In this document: positions 34,117 through 43,724 of the stretch, in pieces | How the letters are laid out: every line of letters begins with the position of its first letter | How positions within the stretch are numbered: the stretch's first letter is position 1 | NCBI GenBank assembly: GCA_012103475.1 | Contig: WLWS01000002.1 | Span: 186,001 to 250,000, forward strand | Source of the DNA: Gammaproteobacteria bacterium | GTDB taxonomy: Bacteria > Pseudomonadota > Gammaproteobacteria > Eutrophobiales > Eutrophobiaceae | DNA length: 64,000 nt | Reading direction: 5' to 3' | Position numbers and translations under genes: made by a program | The notes under the pieces: generated by a model | The model's input: the letters and a program-made list of their open reading frames with translations, nothing else | Database searches by the model: none | Told to the model about the DNA's origin: nothing

Positions 34117-37100
34117 TCATGGGGAGGACAATTCCCTGACTCGTTTTCTGGATTCGGAAAAATCAGTTTTGCCGCTGCCCAGTTTGGGTATATTTTCTTC
34201 AAAAATCAGTTCAGCGGGTATCATCATCGGATTGCATTCGGCTTCCAGCAGAGCCTTTCGCAATTCATCGGTAGTCAACTGTTCGTTGATCAGCAGGACT
34301 ATTTTCTCACCTTTTTTATCATCACTGATGTTAACTGCGACCAGTTCAAGCTCGGGGTTTTTCAGTACTTTACGAATCTGTTCTTCTACCGCCGTGAGGC
34401 TAATCATTTCGCCTCCGAGTTTTGCAAAACGTGAATATCTGTCGACGATGTAAAGAAAACCATCTGCATCGAGATGGCCTTTGTCACCGGTTTTATACCA
34501 GCGTTTCCCATCTATTATTGTGATTACATCGTTTGTTTTTTCCGGGTCGTTCAAGTAGCCCTGCATTACCTGTGAGCCGCCAATCAGGATTAAACCATCC
34601 ACATCAGTTTCGAATTCTTCCAGGCTTTCCGGATCTACGATTCGAAAACTGGTACCGGGTAAGGGCATGCCAACAGAGCCGGTTTTCGAACCAAGTTGAA
34701 TCCGCCAATAGCTTGAATCGAGTTGGTCCGGAATATTGACACTGGCAACAGGCGTTGTCTCGGTTGCACCAAAACCTTCATAGATATCTTTATTGAACTT
34801 CAGTTTAAATGAATCTCGCACGTCCTGATTCAGCTTTTCGGCACCAGCGACGACAATCCTGAGAGATTCAAGCATAAGAGGGTGAACGCGCTTGTTCTTT
34901 ACATAAAGGCGCAGGAAAGTAGAAGTGCCGCAGAATATTGTTGCCCGATATTTGGCTATCGCTTTGGCGACGTTCACCGTATCAGTCGGATCCGGATGAC
35001 AGACAATCGGAATGCCTTCCACGAGTGGCATAAATGTGGTCACAGTCAGACCGAAGGCGTGAAACAGCGGCAAAGTAGCCATCACAACATCGGTTTCTTC
35101 TGTATTAAGAACATCTGATATCTGCTTTAAATTGGCCATGATATTACGGTGACTGAGCATTACGCCTTTAGGTGCTCCTTCGCTGCCGCTGGAAAAAAGT
35201 ATGGCCGCTGTCATATCGAGATCAACCTGCCTGCATAAACAGATTTTCAGTAAGTAGGCAGGAAATAGTTTCAGGCACAATAAATAAAATATAACTCTGG
35301 CTCTGGAAACTTCCTGTTTAAGATCTTCCATATAAATGACTTCTACTTCGTTTAAAACGGGACCGAGGTCGACACCCTTTTTTTCCAGTTTATGTAAAAA
35401 TTTTCTGGAAGAGTAAATATTTTTAATTTCAGCACTTTTCAAGGCAGCGAGAAGAGCATCGCTACTTGCCGTAAAATTCAGGTTAACGACGGTCTTTCCC
35501 TGTAAAAGCGTAGCCATATTCGCGATTGCGCCTGCACTGCTGGTTGGAAGTAGTAAGCCAATATTTCTTTCGTGACTATGGCGGGCAATTAGTCTTGAAA
35601 AAGCCAGCGTAATTGCCGCGAACCGGCTATTGGACATTGGTTCAGAGCCGGTATCTACTATCGAGGCTTCTGAGCTCATTCTTTTTACTGTATCCAGCCA
35701 GGCATGAGGCAGAGGCTGAAGAGACTCAGTGTAACGCTGCCAGGAGTCTATCGAGAGCTCAAAAACTCGTTTCTTCAGGACATCGACGGGAGTGTCAATT
35801 GCCAGAGGCGGACCAAAGGAAACTATAATGTCTCTTCTGACACTTTCCGCCCGGATGTTTTTCAGTTTGTCGCTGGAACGAGAAAACCAGCTACCCCATA
35901 AACCGCGTAGATAAAAAGGAAGAATGATGCCGTGTGCACCTGTTGCCGCTTTTTCATATCCCCTTTGAAATTCTGCAAGTTGCCCCGAACGACTAATAGT
36001 ACCTTCCGGGAAAATACAAACTACTTCACCAGAGTTGAGTAGTTCGGTGATACTGGCAAGTGCAGTTTTACTCGAACCGCGTGATATTGGTACGACTCCA
36101 AAGAAATCCAGAAAGTGTTTCAAATACCACTTTTCGTAAATACTGCGTTCCATCACAAAACGAACAGGACGCGGGCAGGCCATTTGTACGATTGCCCAGT
36201 CTATGCAGCTTATATGATTGCCAAGCATTAGCACGCCGCCACTTTCCGGCATGTTTTTAAGGCCAAGCACTTCAAGAGAGTATTTTCTACCAATAACAAA
36301 ACTAACAATGAAGCGCATTAATGATTGAGGGAGTTTATAGATGGTGAAGATGGCGCCACCTATAGCAACTAAGGCGAGGATAAAAAACAGCCCGACACTG
36401 CCAATTCCAAAGTAAGCGAAAACGACAGTAAGACCAAGAAAGCTGAGCATGACAACGTTCTGAATAAAATTGTTGCCTGCGAGTATTCGCCCCAGTTTTT
36501 GCTCGCCGGCATGAAACTGTATAAGGGCATTCAGCGGAATAATGAACAAGCCGCCAAACAGTCCCAGTGACAAGAATGTCAGGCTGATAAGAATCACGCT
36601 CTCAAGTGAAGGTAGAATCAGCAGACAGGCAGCAACTCCAAGTGAGCCAACAGGAATGAGTCCGGTTTCAATGTGATTTCTGGAAACACGACCTGCAATC
36701 AGGGAGCCAAACATAATGCCGATACCCGCACAGGCTATCATTCCCTGTATAAGCGCCGTATTGCTAACTAGCATGGTTTCTTCGGCATATACAGGAAAGG
36801 CCGCAATCATAACCTGTGAGATCGCCCAGAAAATTGAGAGTCCGACAATGGATAGAAAAATAATTTCATGTCCGAGCACAATGCGCAGATTGTCTTTCAA
36901 ATAACTCGCCTTTTTGTATTTATTGAAATCGAACTGCATACTTTCATCGACTTCCTGCGTTTGTGGCAGTCGGTAAGCGGCTAAAAGTTCAAGCACGGCA
37001 TTGAATATTAGAAACCAGCCAAGTGGAGCGATGATTAGCAGTATGTCGGACTTATTTGAATACTGTTTCAGATCGAGTGCCTGTTCGAATAGTATCGAGT

Positions 37101-37572
37101 AAACGAAAATACCGGCGAGTATCGCTATTGTCGTGCTCGCCTGAACGACACCATTACCAAGAGCCAGTCGATCCTTACCAGCCAGCTCCTTAATAAAACC
37201 ATATTTAGCCGGGGAGTAAAAAGCACTCTGCATTGCCAGCAGAAAAGTCATGGCAAAAGCTGGCCAGAACCAGCCGAGGTAGTAGAACAGGGTAATACAG
37301 GAAGTGAGAATGACCGCCGCCCAGGCACTGAGACGCATCACCCGGTTTTTCGGATATTTATCAGATAAGTAGCCAGCCGGCGTAAGCAGCATGATAAACG
37401 GCAGAAGGATAAGGGCGTTGACTATGGCAATGAGGATTATCTGTGTTTGACCCTCATACACTTTCAGAATCGTGTTCTGGATAATAATTTTGTGTCCGAG
37501 ATCGACAAAGGCGTTCAAAAAGATCATTGTAATGTAGGCTATAAAACCTTGAATTTTAAATAATTTTGACAT
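34117..37572 (-). CDS. MFS / PlsC acyltransferase / AMP-ligase fusion (LplT-Aas-like)
   Basis: A 1151-aa three-part membrane protein. Residues 1-415 are an LplT-like MFS carrier with about 12 helices. Near 440-620 is a PlsC-type glycerolipid acyltransferase: GNHISCIDWAIVQ is the HX4D motif, FPEGTISRSG the substrate-binding motif. From about 640 to the end is an acyl-ACP/acyl-CoA ligase (LFSSGSEGAPKGVMLS, YEGFGATETTPVAS, WYKTGDKGHLD, LGSGKTDF). In E. coli the same functions are on two genes, lplT and aas. The protein should import lysophospholipids and re-acylate them at the inner membrane. Three-domain fusions are known in several Proteobacteria. It is transcribed alone. Confidence 0.93.
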   Translation of the reverse strand: MSKLFKIQGFIAYITMIFLNAFVDLGHKIIIQNTILKVYEGQTQIILIAIVNALILLPFIMLLTPAGYLSDKYPKNRVMRLSAWAAVILTSCITLFYYLGWFWPAFAMTFLLAMQSAFYSPAKYGFIKELAGKDRLALGNGVVQASTTIAILAGIFVYSILFEQALDLKQYSNKSDILLIIAPLGWFLIFNAVLELLAAYRLPQTQEVDESMQFDFNKYKKASYLKDNLRIVLGHEIIFLSIVGLSIFWAISQVMIAAFPVYAEETMLVSNTALIQGMIACAGIGIMFGSLIAGRVSRNHIETGLIPVGSLGVAACLLILPSLESVILISLTFLSLGLFGGLFIIPLNALIQFHAGEQKLGRILAGNNFIQNVVMLSFLGLTVVFAYFGIGSVGLFFILALVAIGGAIFTIYKLPQSLMRFIVSFVIGRKYSLEVLGLKNMPESGGVLMLGNHISCIDWAIVQMACPRPVRFVMERSIYEKWYLKHFLDFFGVVPISRGSSKTALASITELLNSGEVVCIFPEGTISRSGQLAEFQRGYEKAATGAHGIILPFYLRGLWGSWFSRSSDKLKNIRAESVRRDIIVSFGPPLAIDTPVDVLKKRVFELSIDSWQRYTESLQPLPHAWLDTVKRMSSEASIVDTGSEPMSNSRFAAITLAFSRLIARHSHERNIGLLLPTSSAGAIANMATLLQGKTVVNLNFTASSDALLAALKSAEIKNIYSSRKFLHKLEKKGVDLGPVLNEVEVIYMEDLKQEVSRARVIFYLLCLKLFPAYLLKICLCRQVDLDMTAAILFSSGSEGAPKGVMLSHRNIMANLKQISDVLNTEETDVVMATLPLFHAFGLTVTTFMPLVEGIPIVCHPDPTDTVNVAKAIAKYRATIFCGTSTFLRLYVKNKRVHPLMLESLRIVVAGAEKLNQDVRDSFKLKFNKDIYEGFGATETTPVASVNIPDQLDSSYWRIQLGSKTGSVGMPLPGTSFRIVDPESLEEFETDVDGLILIGGSQVMQGYLNDPEKTNDVITIIDGKRWYKTGDKGHLDADGFLYIVDRYSRFAKLGGEMISLTAVEEQIRKVLKNPELELVAVNISDDKKGEKIVLLINEQLTTDELRKALLEAECNPMMIPAELIFEENIPKLGSGKTDFSESRKRVRELSSP

Positions 37573-37707
37573 TGTTGCTCTGTTCCCGTTGAATCTCTGC
37601 TGTGAAATACAGCCTAATCTAAAGTTCAGGGAAATATAAGCCGCGAATGAGAAGTTGTGTTTGGCTCGTGCGGCTGCAGTGAATAGAGCGTCTTTAGGGC
37701 CGCAATC

Positions 37708-37735
37708 TCGACAAGTTTTCGATTACTGGTAGACT
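37708..37735 (+). promoter_or_regulatory. Promoter directly abutting yheS start
   Basis: TCGACA at 37708-37713, 16 bp, then extended -10 TGGTAGACT ending at 37735. The ATG of yheS is at 37745, so transcription would begin within a few bases of the start codon and the mRNA would be leaderless or nearly so. No Shine-Dalgarno is visible before this ATG, which agrees. Confidence 0.55.
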
Positions 37736-37744
37736 CTGCCCGCC

Positions 37745-39637
37745 ATGATTATCCTCGATGACATCAGCCTGCAACGTGCCGGGAAATTCCTCTTTAAGGA
37801 CAGCTCAGTAACCATTAACAAGGGACAGCATCTTGGCGTTACCGGGGCCAATGGCACTGGTAAAACCAGTTTGTTCAAGCTTTTACTTGGCGAATTGAGT
37901 ATTGATACCGGTGAATTGCATATACCGGCCAGGCTAACGATATCTCACATGGCACAGGAGCTTGAAGCGAGTGACTTGAGCGCGGTCGAATTCGTCATTG
38001 ACGGGGATGCCACACTCAGACAGTTGGAGACGCAGCTAAAGGAAGCGGAAATCAGACATGACGATGTCATGATTGGAAAGCTGCACGAATCACTACAGGA
38101 CATTGACGGCTACAACGCCCATTATCGAGCGGAACAATTATTACACGGCCTCGGTTTCTCCCAGTCGGATTGTGAGAGACAGGTAAACGAATTTTCTGGT
38201 GGCTGGAGAATTCGCTTGAATCTTGCCAGAGTTTTGATGTGCCCGGGCGATCTGCTGTTGCTGGACGAGCCCACTAATCACCTCGACCTTGATGCGACAA
38301 TATGGCTGGAAAACTGGTTGAAGCGATTTCCAGGGACATTAATGCTGATTTCCCATGACCGCGATTTCCTCGATGCCGTAGTTCAGCATATTCTTCATCT
38401 AGAACATCAGAGTTTTAAACTGTATCGCGGAAACTATAGTGCTTTTGAAAACCAGCGGGCTGAGAGTCTGGCTCAACAACAGGCACTATATGAGAAACAA
38501 CAGCAACGCGTTCGAGAAATAGAGCGTTTTGTGAATCGCTTTCGCGCTAAGGCGACCAAGGCGCGTCAGGCGCAAAGCCGTCTTAAAGAGTTGGACAGAA
38601 TGCAGAATATCGCCGCCGCTCACGTCGATTCGCCATTCAGTTTTACCATACCGCAAGCGCCGAAGTTATCTGATCCATTGCTCACACTGAGTCAGGTCAG
38701 CGTAGGCTATGACGAAAGCGCCATTTTGTCACAACTGAAATTCAGTTTGCATCCCGGTTCCTGTATTGGTTTATTGGGTGTCAATGGAGCAGGTAAGTCC
38801 ACCCTCATTAAGACATTGCTGGGAGAGCCAATCTTGCTGGAGGGTGAGCGTACCGAAGGCGAACACCTGCGCATTGGTTATTTTGCTCAGCATCAGTTAG
38901 AAGCTCTGGACATGGAAGCTAGCCCACTTCTGCATTTACAACGATTGAGCCCCGAAGCCAGTGAACAGGAAATTCGTAACTATCTAGGCGGCTTTAATTT
39001 TCATGGTGATAAAGCGCTTGATGCAGTCAGGCCATTTAGCGGTGGTGAAAAAGCACGGCTTGCCCTGGCCATTGTTGCCTGGCAGAAACCAAATCTGCTT
39101 CTGCTGGATGAACCGACTAATCACCTCGATCTTGAAATGCGTCATGCACTAACTATGGCGCTGCAGGAATATCAGGGTGCCATGTTGATTGTCTCGCACG
39201 ACAGACATCTGCTGCGCAATTGTGTCTCTGAATTCTGGTTGGTGGCAAATGGAAGAGTAGATATTTTTGATGGAAATCTGGAAGATTATCAAAAAAATTT
39301 CGTGCATGATAAAGCAAGGACTGAATTAGAAGTCAAATCAGATAGCAAGCCGAATGACGCGCGCGCGACCAGACAGAAAAGTGCGGCTTTACGAGCAGAA
39401 CTCAGTCCGCTGAAAAACAGACTAAAGAAGCTTGAAAAAGAAATTAGTGAGCATCAGGTTTTACTAAAAGTTCTTGAAGAAAAGCTGGCTGACTCAAAGA
39501 TGTACCAGGAAGAATTCAAAGAAGACTTGCAGAGAATGCTGAAGGAAAGTGGAAATGTAAAACAAAAGCTGTTCAAGTGTGAGGATGAGTGGTTGAATTG
39601 TCAGGAAAAAATTGAAGTGATTGAAGGCTCCGGTTAA
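37745..39637 (+). CDS. yheS: ABC-F ATPase YheS
   Basis: A 630-aa soluble protein with two ABC cassettes and no membrane part, the ABC-F layout. Cassette 1: Walker A TGANGTGKTS near 33-43, signature FSGGWRIRLNLA, Walker B LLLLDEPTNHLD. Cassette 2: GVNGAGKST near 345, FSGGEKARLAL, LLLLDEPTNHLD. Between them is the charged linker (RFRAKATKARQAQSRLKE) that reaches the ribosome peptidyl-transferase centre in this family. A C-terminal coiled coil (about 540-630) fits YheS/Uup. ABC-F proteins rescue or regulate stalled ribosomes. Its stop overlaps the trhO start (TAATG). Confidence 0.93.
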   Translation: MIILDDISLQRAGKFLFKDSSVTINKGQHLGVTGANGTGKTSLFKLLLGELSIDTGELHIPARLTISHMAQELEASDLSAVEFVIDGDATLRQLETQLKEAEIRHDDVMIGKLHESLQDIDGYNAHYRAEQLLHGLGFSQSDCERQVNEFSGGWRIRLNLARVLMCPGDLLLLDEPTNHLDLDATIWLENWLKRFPGTLMLISHDRDFLDAVVQHILHLEHQSFKLYRGNYSAFENQRAESLAQQQALYEKQQQRVREIERFVNRFRAKATKARQAQSRLKELDRMQNIAAAHVDSPFSFTIPQAPKLSDPLLTLSQVSVGYDESAILSQLKFSLHPGSCIGLLGVNGAGKSTLIKTLLGEPILLEGERTEGEHLRIGYFAQHQLEALDMEASPLLHLQRLSPEASEQEIRNYLGGFNFHGDKALDAVRPFSGGEKARLALAIVAWQKPNLLLLDEPTNHLDLEMRHALTMALQEYQGAMLIVSHDRHLLRNCVSEFWLVANGRVDIFDGNLEDYQKNFVHDKARTELEVKSDSKPNDARATRQKSAALRAELSPLKNRLKKLEKEISEHQVLLKVLEEKLADSKMYQEEFKEDLQRMLKESGNVKQKLFKCEDEWLNCQEKIEVIEGSG

Positions 39638-40601
39638 TGTCGAAATCCAAACAGGATAACAGCGAACTATCAAAGCAGGATGCTGAAGTGATTGTGCTGG
39701 CGTTATATAAGTTTGCTCAGTTGCCTGACTACGTTGAGCTGCGTCAGCCTTTGCACAATATATGTGTTCAGGAAAATCTTTATGGCACGATATTGCTGGC
39801 GGAGGAGGGTATCAATGGTACGGTCGCCGGATCGCGAACCGGGATCGATAATTTGCTGGTCTATCTGGGCAAAGATGGGCGTTTTATCGGGATGGAGTGT
39901 AAAGAGTCATTAAGCAGGGAAATGCCTTTCCTGCGTATGAAAGTGAAACTCAAAAAGGAAATCGTCAGCATGGGAGTTGCCGACGTACGCCCCGATCGGC
40001 TTACTGGCACGCGAGTTGAGCCGGAGGACTGGAATCAACTGATAGCCGACCCTGAAGTATTGTTGATTGATACGCGCAATCAATACGAAATAGATATCGG
40101 TAAATTCAGCGAAGCGCTTTCACCGCAAACTGAGACTTTTAGAACATTTCCCGATTATGTTGAACAACATCTTGATCCGGATAAACAGAAAAAAGTAGCA
40201 ATGTACTGCACAGGGGGATACGTTGTGAAAAAGCTTCGGCCTATTTAATTGAACAGGGCTTTGAGGAGGTTTATCAGTTAAACGGAGGGATTCTCAACTA
40301 TCTTGAGAAAATTGATGCAGAGGATAGTCTCTGGCAGGGTGAATGCTTCGTGTTTGACGGACGCGTGGCTGTTAATCAGGATTTGAAGCCGGGTAGTTTT
40401 ATCCAGTGTTATGCCTGCCGCCGTCCATTGTCTGCCGATCAAGTACAGTCGAAAGAATATGAAGAAGGAGTATCCTGTCCGCATTGTTTCAATAAAGTAT
40501 CTGAGAAAAAACTCGTAGCATTGAAAGAAAGACAGAAGCAAGTCGAATTGGCAGCGGCACGACAGCAGCTTCACGTTGGCGCGAAATATGAGAAAAGCTG
40601 A
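39637..40601 (+). pseudogene. trhO: tRNA uridine hydroxylase TrhO (YceA), frame-broken
   Basis: Rhodanese-type enzyme that uses O2/prephenate-linked chemistry to make 5-hydroxyuridine at tRNA position 34. The first frame (39637-40248, 203 aa) has EEGINGTVAG, LLIDTRNQYEIDIGKF, and the catalytic Cys in YCTGG, then runs into a premature stop. Adding one base in the G-run 40213-40217 restores [20 protein letters not shown] and continues to a C-terminal zinc-type region (CYACRRPL ... CPHC) ending at 40601. The gene is thus full length apart from one missing G. A sequencing or assembly error is as likely as true inactivation. The start overlaps the yheS stop. Confidence 0.88.
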
Positions 40602-40625
40602 TAAACATTTCAATCTTGCTTAAGC

Positions 40626-41270
40626 ATGTCCAACTCACCAATATTATATTCTTTTCGTCGTTGTCCTTACGCAATGCGTGCCCGCATGGCTATTGCAGCA
40701 GCTAACATCCGCTGCGAATTACGAGAAGTCTCACTGAGTGATAAACCTGAACAGATGCTGACCCTTTCGAGTAAAGGTACAGTGCCTGTGTTGCAGCTTG
40801 AAGATGGTAGAGTGATTGATGAAAGTCTGGATGTCATGCAATGGGCGCTAAAGCAGTCTGATCCGGAGAGCTGGTTGAATGGAGAGTGTGGTGACACGCA
40901 AACACTGATAGCAATGAACGACGGCGAGTTTAAAGCTTATCTTGACCGTTATAAGTATCATGTACGCTACCCCGAACAGAGCCAGCTTGTATATCGGGAA
41001 AAGGCAGAGGAATTTTTGCAGTTGCTGGAAAACAAGCTAGAGGTTCAGAAAGGCCAAGCTTTACTTGCGGAAAAACCGGGTCTTGCGGACATTGCCATTT
41101 TTCCTTTCATTCGACAGTTTTCGCGTGTTGACATGAACTGGTTTGGTGATTGTTCCTACTCGCTTACACGTCAGTGGTTACATAATCTCGAAGCGACAGA
41201 CAGGTTTAAGTTGATAATGAAAAAATTTAAAAAATGGGAAGCTGGTGAAGAAGCCGTTTATTTTCCCTGA
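40626..41270 (+). CDS. Glutathione S-transferase-like protein
   Basis: A 214-aa protein. The N-terminal thioredoxin-fold domain has the redox motif CPYA (RRCPYAMRARMAI) at residues 13-16, as in GrxB/omega-type GSTs, and GTVPVLQLEDG with the cis-Pro that binds glutathione. A helical C-terminal domain starts near 90; LADIAIFPFIRQF is its conserved helix. Role likely glutathione-dependent reduction or deglutathionylation. It lies 25 bp after trhO and may be co-transcribed with yheS-trhO. Confidence 0.88.
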   Translation: MSNSPILYSFRRCPYAMRARMAIAAANIRCELREVSLSDKPEQMLTLSSKGTVPVLQLEDGRVIDESLDVMQWALKQSDPESWLNGECGDTQTLIAMNDGEFKAYLDRYKYHVRYPEQSQLVYREKAEEFLQLLENKLEVQKGQALLAEKPGLADIAIFPFIRQFSRVDMNWFGDCSYSLTRQWLHNLEATDRFKLIMKKFKKWEAGEEAVYFP

Positions 41271-41285
41271 AATGATTCGGTATCT

Positions 41286-42185
41286 TTAGTGTGATGAAAC
41301 TCCGGCAAAATCAGTGGCATCCTCTGCGAGCTTTTCTACCAGAAAATCGAAAACGGCTTTAATCCTCGCACTTTTGAAAAGATCAGCATGTGTGACGACC
41401 CAGGCATTAAAAGAATAATCAAATTGTGTTGGCATTAGCCTTTCAAGTCTTTCATCCTGATCAGCAAAGTAACAACCAACCACACTGAGCCCGAGATTCT
41501 GTGTCAGAGCATTGATAACACCTGAGTTGCTGGTGTAACGCTGAACGATATTTTGCTCGCCAATGAGATTTTCGAGGCGTTTCAAAGCGGCATTACTGAA
41601 AATAGTTTCGTCATAACTAATAAATGAATGATTCTTCAGATCTTTTAGGCTTTCCGGACGATCATGATTTTCAAGATAGGATTTAGAAGCATAAAAACCG
41701 TAATGATAGTCGATGGATTTTCTGACCACTAAATCAAGCTGTTGCGGACGACTAAAACGTACTGCGATGTCTGCTTCACGCTTGAACAAATCCAGCGTTC
41801 TGTTTTCAACGACAATTTCCAGCCTCAAACCCGGATAACGCTGGCGGAATTCACTTAACTTGGTCGGCAACCAGTAGTTTCCCATCTGATCAGTCATGGT
41901 CATGCGCACCACGCCTTGCAGACTCTGATCCGCGCCACTGGCAATTCGTTCGATAGCGTTAGCGTTTTCGGCCATATTTTTGGCGTAGCCGAGAATCTGC
42001 TCGCCGACGGGGGTCAGTATCAAACCTTTGGATGTCCGGTTGAATAGCAGCGTCTTCAGCTGTTTCTCGAGCTGCTCAATGCGTCTTCCCATGGTCGGCT
42101 GGCTGCTGCCGAGGCGTCGGGCTGCGGCACTCAGGCTGCCAGTCTCGGCGACAGCGAGTAAATCTCGTAATGCGCTCCATTCCAT
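41286..42185 (-). CDS. LysR-family transcription regulator
   Basis: A 299-aa LTTR. The winged helix is at residues 2-60: LLAVAETGSLSAAARRLGSS and PTMGRRIEQLEKQL are classic. The type 2 periplasmic-binding-like effector domain runs from about 90 to the end. It is divergent from the small exported protein gene at 42295, with 109 bp of AT-rich DNA between (TATTAGTTATATTAA), the usual place for a LysR binding site. Target and effector unknown. It ends 15 bp from the convergent GST gene. Confidence 0.92.
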   Translation of the reverse strand: MEWSALRDLLAVAETGSLSAAARRLGSSQPTMGRRIEQLEKQLKTLLFNRTSKGLILTPVGEQILGYAKNMAENANAIERIASGADQSLQGVVRMTMTDQMGNYWLPTKLSEFRQRYPGLRLEIVVENRTLDLFKREADIAVRFSRPQQLDLVVRKSIDYHYGFYASKSYLENHDRPESLKDLKNHSFISYDETIFSNAALKRLENLIGEQNIVQRYTSNSGVINALTQNLGLSVVGCYFADQDERLERLMPTQFDYSFNAWVVTHADLFKSARIKAVFDFLVEKLAEDATDFAGVSSH

Positions 42186-42294
42186 AGCTATACAAATATG
42201 AATATTAGTTATATTAATTTAGGTGAAGACAATACAAATATTTATATCATACTTAGTCCCCGAATTCACACAAAAACTTTAGAGGACTAGTAAA

Positions 42295-42777
42295 ATGAAC
42301 AAACTGTACTTAAAAGCACTTATCAGGTTTTTACTTGGGCTTTCCATCATGGCATCTCAAGTTACTGTTTATGCGGAGAATAATGACGATATGACGGCAT
42401 GGGTGATGGTCGGCGACTCGCCACTTCTGGATAGAAGCAGTAAATCCATGTTCAAGGGCAACTATAATTCGGGCATTAAATACGGCAGAAAAGCACTGGC
42501 ACGAAGTCAGTCGGCTTACACGCAAATCGTCGCCCAACATAATCTCTGCATTGCCTATACGAAGACGAATGCCGTAGCTCTGGCCAAATCTCATTGTGAG
42601 CTGGCTCAAAAAAGTACAATAGACAAGACTTTTCTGAAACAAATAAAGCCTGGCCTGTATAAGGTAGTGCGAAACAGAGCCTCCGCTGACTTGCCCGTGC
42701 TGGATAAAATGCTTGCCCATAATCTGCGCAAAGAAGGCATCAATACGGAGATCGACCGTCTGGCCAGGGCTGACTAG
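42295..42777 (+). CDS. Exported TPR-like hypothetical protein
   Basis: A 160-aa protein with a signal peptide (residues 1-28, VYAEN). The segment NYNSGIKYGRKALARSQSAYTQIVAQHNLC and the next helix pair (TNAVALAKSHCELAQ) read like one to two tetratricopeptide repeats; I cite them only as pattern, since positions vary. Two Cys near 84 and 101 could form a disulfide. AGAGGA precedes the ATG. It is divergent from a LysR gene, which may regulate it, and followed by a good terminator, so it is monocistronic. Function unknown. Confidence 0.7.
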   Translation: MNKLYLKALIRFLLGLSIMASQVTVYAENNDDMTAWVMVGDSPLLDRSSKSMFKGNYNSGIKYGRKALARSQSAYTQIVAQHNLCIAYTKTNAVALAKSHCELAQKSTIDKTFLKQIKPGLYKVVRNRASADLPVLDKMLAHNLRKEGINTEIDRLARAD

Positions 42778-42831
42778 CCCGCACGAATATGCTCCGTGCA
42801 ATTTAGCCTGTAGGATAGAGAGTATTCGCGA

Positions 42832-42858
42832 GCGGTATCGAAAGATGCCGCTTTTTTT
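42832..42858 (+). terminator. Rho-independent terminator after the TPR-like gene
   Basis: GCGGTATC, GAAA tetraloop, GATGCCGC (one G-T wobble), followed by seven T. A stable tetraloop hairpin 55 bp after the stop codon. Confidence 0.88.
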
Positions 42859-42889
42859 ACGTTTAAGATAAACAGGGGGCACGCAAGCC

Positions 42890-43720
42890 ATGCTCGATGA
42901 AGAACTGAGTGCACATTATCAACATGGTAGTTTGCTTGCTGCGATAGAATTGGGTCTGCGGGAACTTGGTATAACGAGGAAGAATCTGCGCGCAGACGAT
43001 CTGTCCGCAGTTGAGGAATTTCATGTAGGTGGCAGGCAGGCATCAATAGAATTTCTCGATCAACTGGCTATTCGAGAGGATCAGCATTATCTGGATATCG
43101 GCTGTGGTATCGGTGGTACCGCGCGCTTACTTGCCTCAAGTTACAAGGCCAAAATTACCGGCGTCGATCTGTCAGGCGAATATATTGAGACGGGCAGGGT
43201 ACTGTGCAATTGGCTGGGTCTTGAGCAAAAAATTTCATTGCAACAAGGTAACGTATTGCAATGTGGTTTTGACGATGCAACTTTTGACGGAGCCTGTATG
43301 TTGCATGTTGGAATGAATATTCAAGATAAAAAGGCACTGTTTAAAGAAGTCGCGAGAGTTTTAAAACCCGGAAGCTACTTTGGTATCTATGATGTCATGT
43401 CAGTCGGAGACGATGAACTTGCCTATCCCTTGCCCTGGGCATCAGACAAGGCAACAAGTTTTGTAGATTCGCCTGGTTTATATCGTAATGAACTGAAGTC
43501 GGCGGGTTTTTCTATCGTCTCTGAGCGTAACAGAGGGGAGTTTGCAATCGATTTTTTTTCCCGATTGAAAAAGAAAAGCCAGGCTGCTACAAAAAAACCA
43601 GCACTTGGCTTACATATTCTGATGGGTGAAAGCGCGGCTTTAAAAGTGAAAAATATGGTTGCCAATATTTCTGCTGAGAGAATCGCACCTTATGAAATAA
43701 TTGCCTGTATCGAGGGCTAA
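42890..43720 (+). CDS. SAM-dependent methyltransferase (small-molecule type)
   Basis: A 276-aa class I methyltransferase. Motif I is LDIGCGIGGTARLLA near residue 68, the acidic end of strand 2 is ITGVDLSGEYI, and motif IV-like CMLHVGMNIQDK follows. VARVLKPGSYFGIYDVM is the post-motif strand/helix. This order resembles glycine/sarcosine and tocopherol-type N-/C-methyltransferases, but the substrate is not clear. It starts 113 bp after the previous gene, past the terminator, and ends 4 bp before the convergent ettA. Confidence 0.85.
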   Translation: MLDEELSAHYQHGSLLAAIELGLRELGITRKNLRADDLSAVEEFHVGGRQASIEFLDQLAIREDQHYLDIGCGIGGTARLLASSYKAKITGVDLSGEYIETGRVLCNWLGLEQKISLQQGNVLQCGFDDATFDGACMLHVGMNIQDKKALFKEVARVLKPGSYFGIYDVMSVGDDELAYPLPWASDKATSFVDSPGLYRNELKSAGFSIVSERNRGEFAIDFFSRLKKKSQAATKKPALGLHILMGESAALKVKNMVANISAERIAPYEIIACIEG

Positions 43721-43724
43721 GGAT

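Noticed and set aside
40213..40217. Phase variation by the G-run in trhO
   Set aside because: A run of five or six G is too short for efficient slippage, and a housekeeping tRNA enzyme is an unlikely phase-variable gene.
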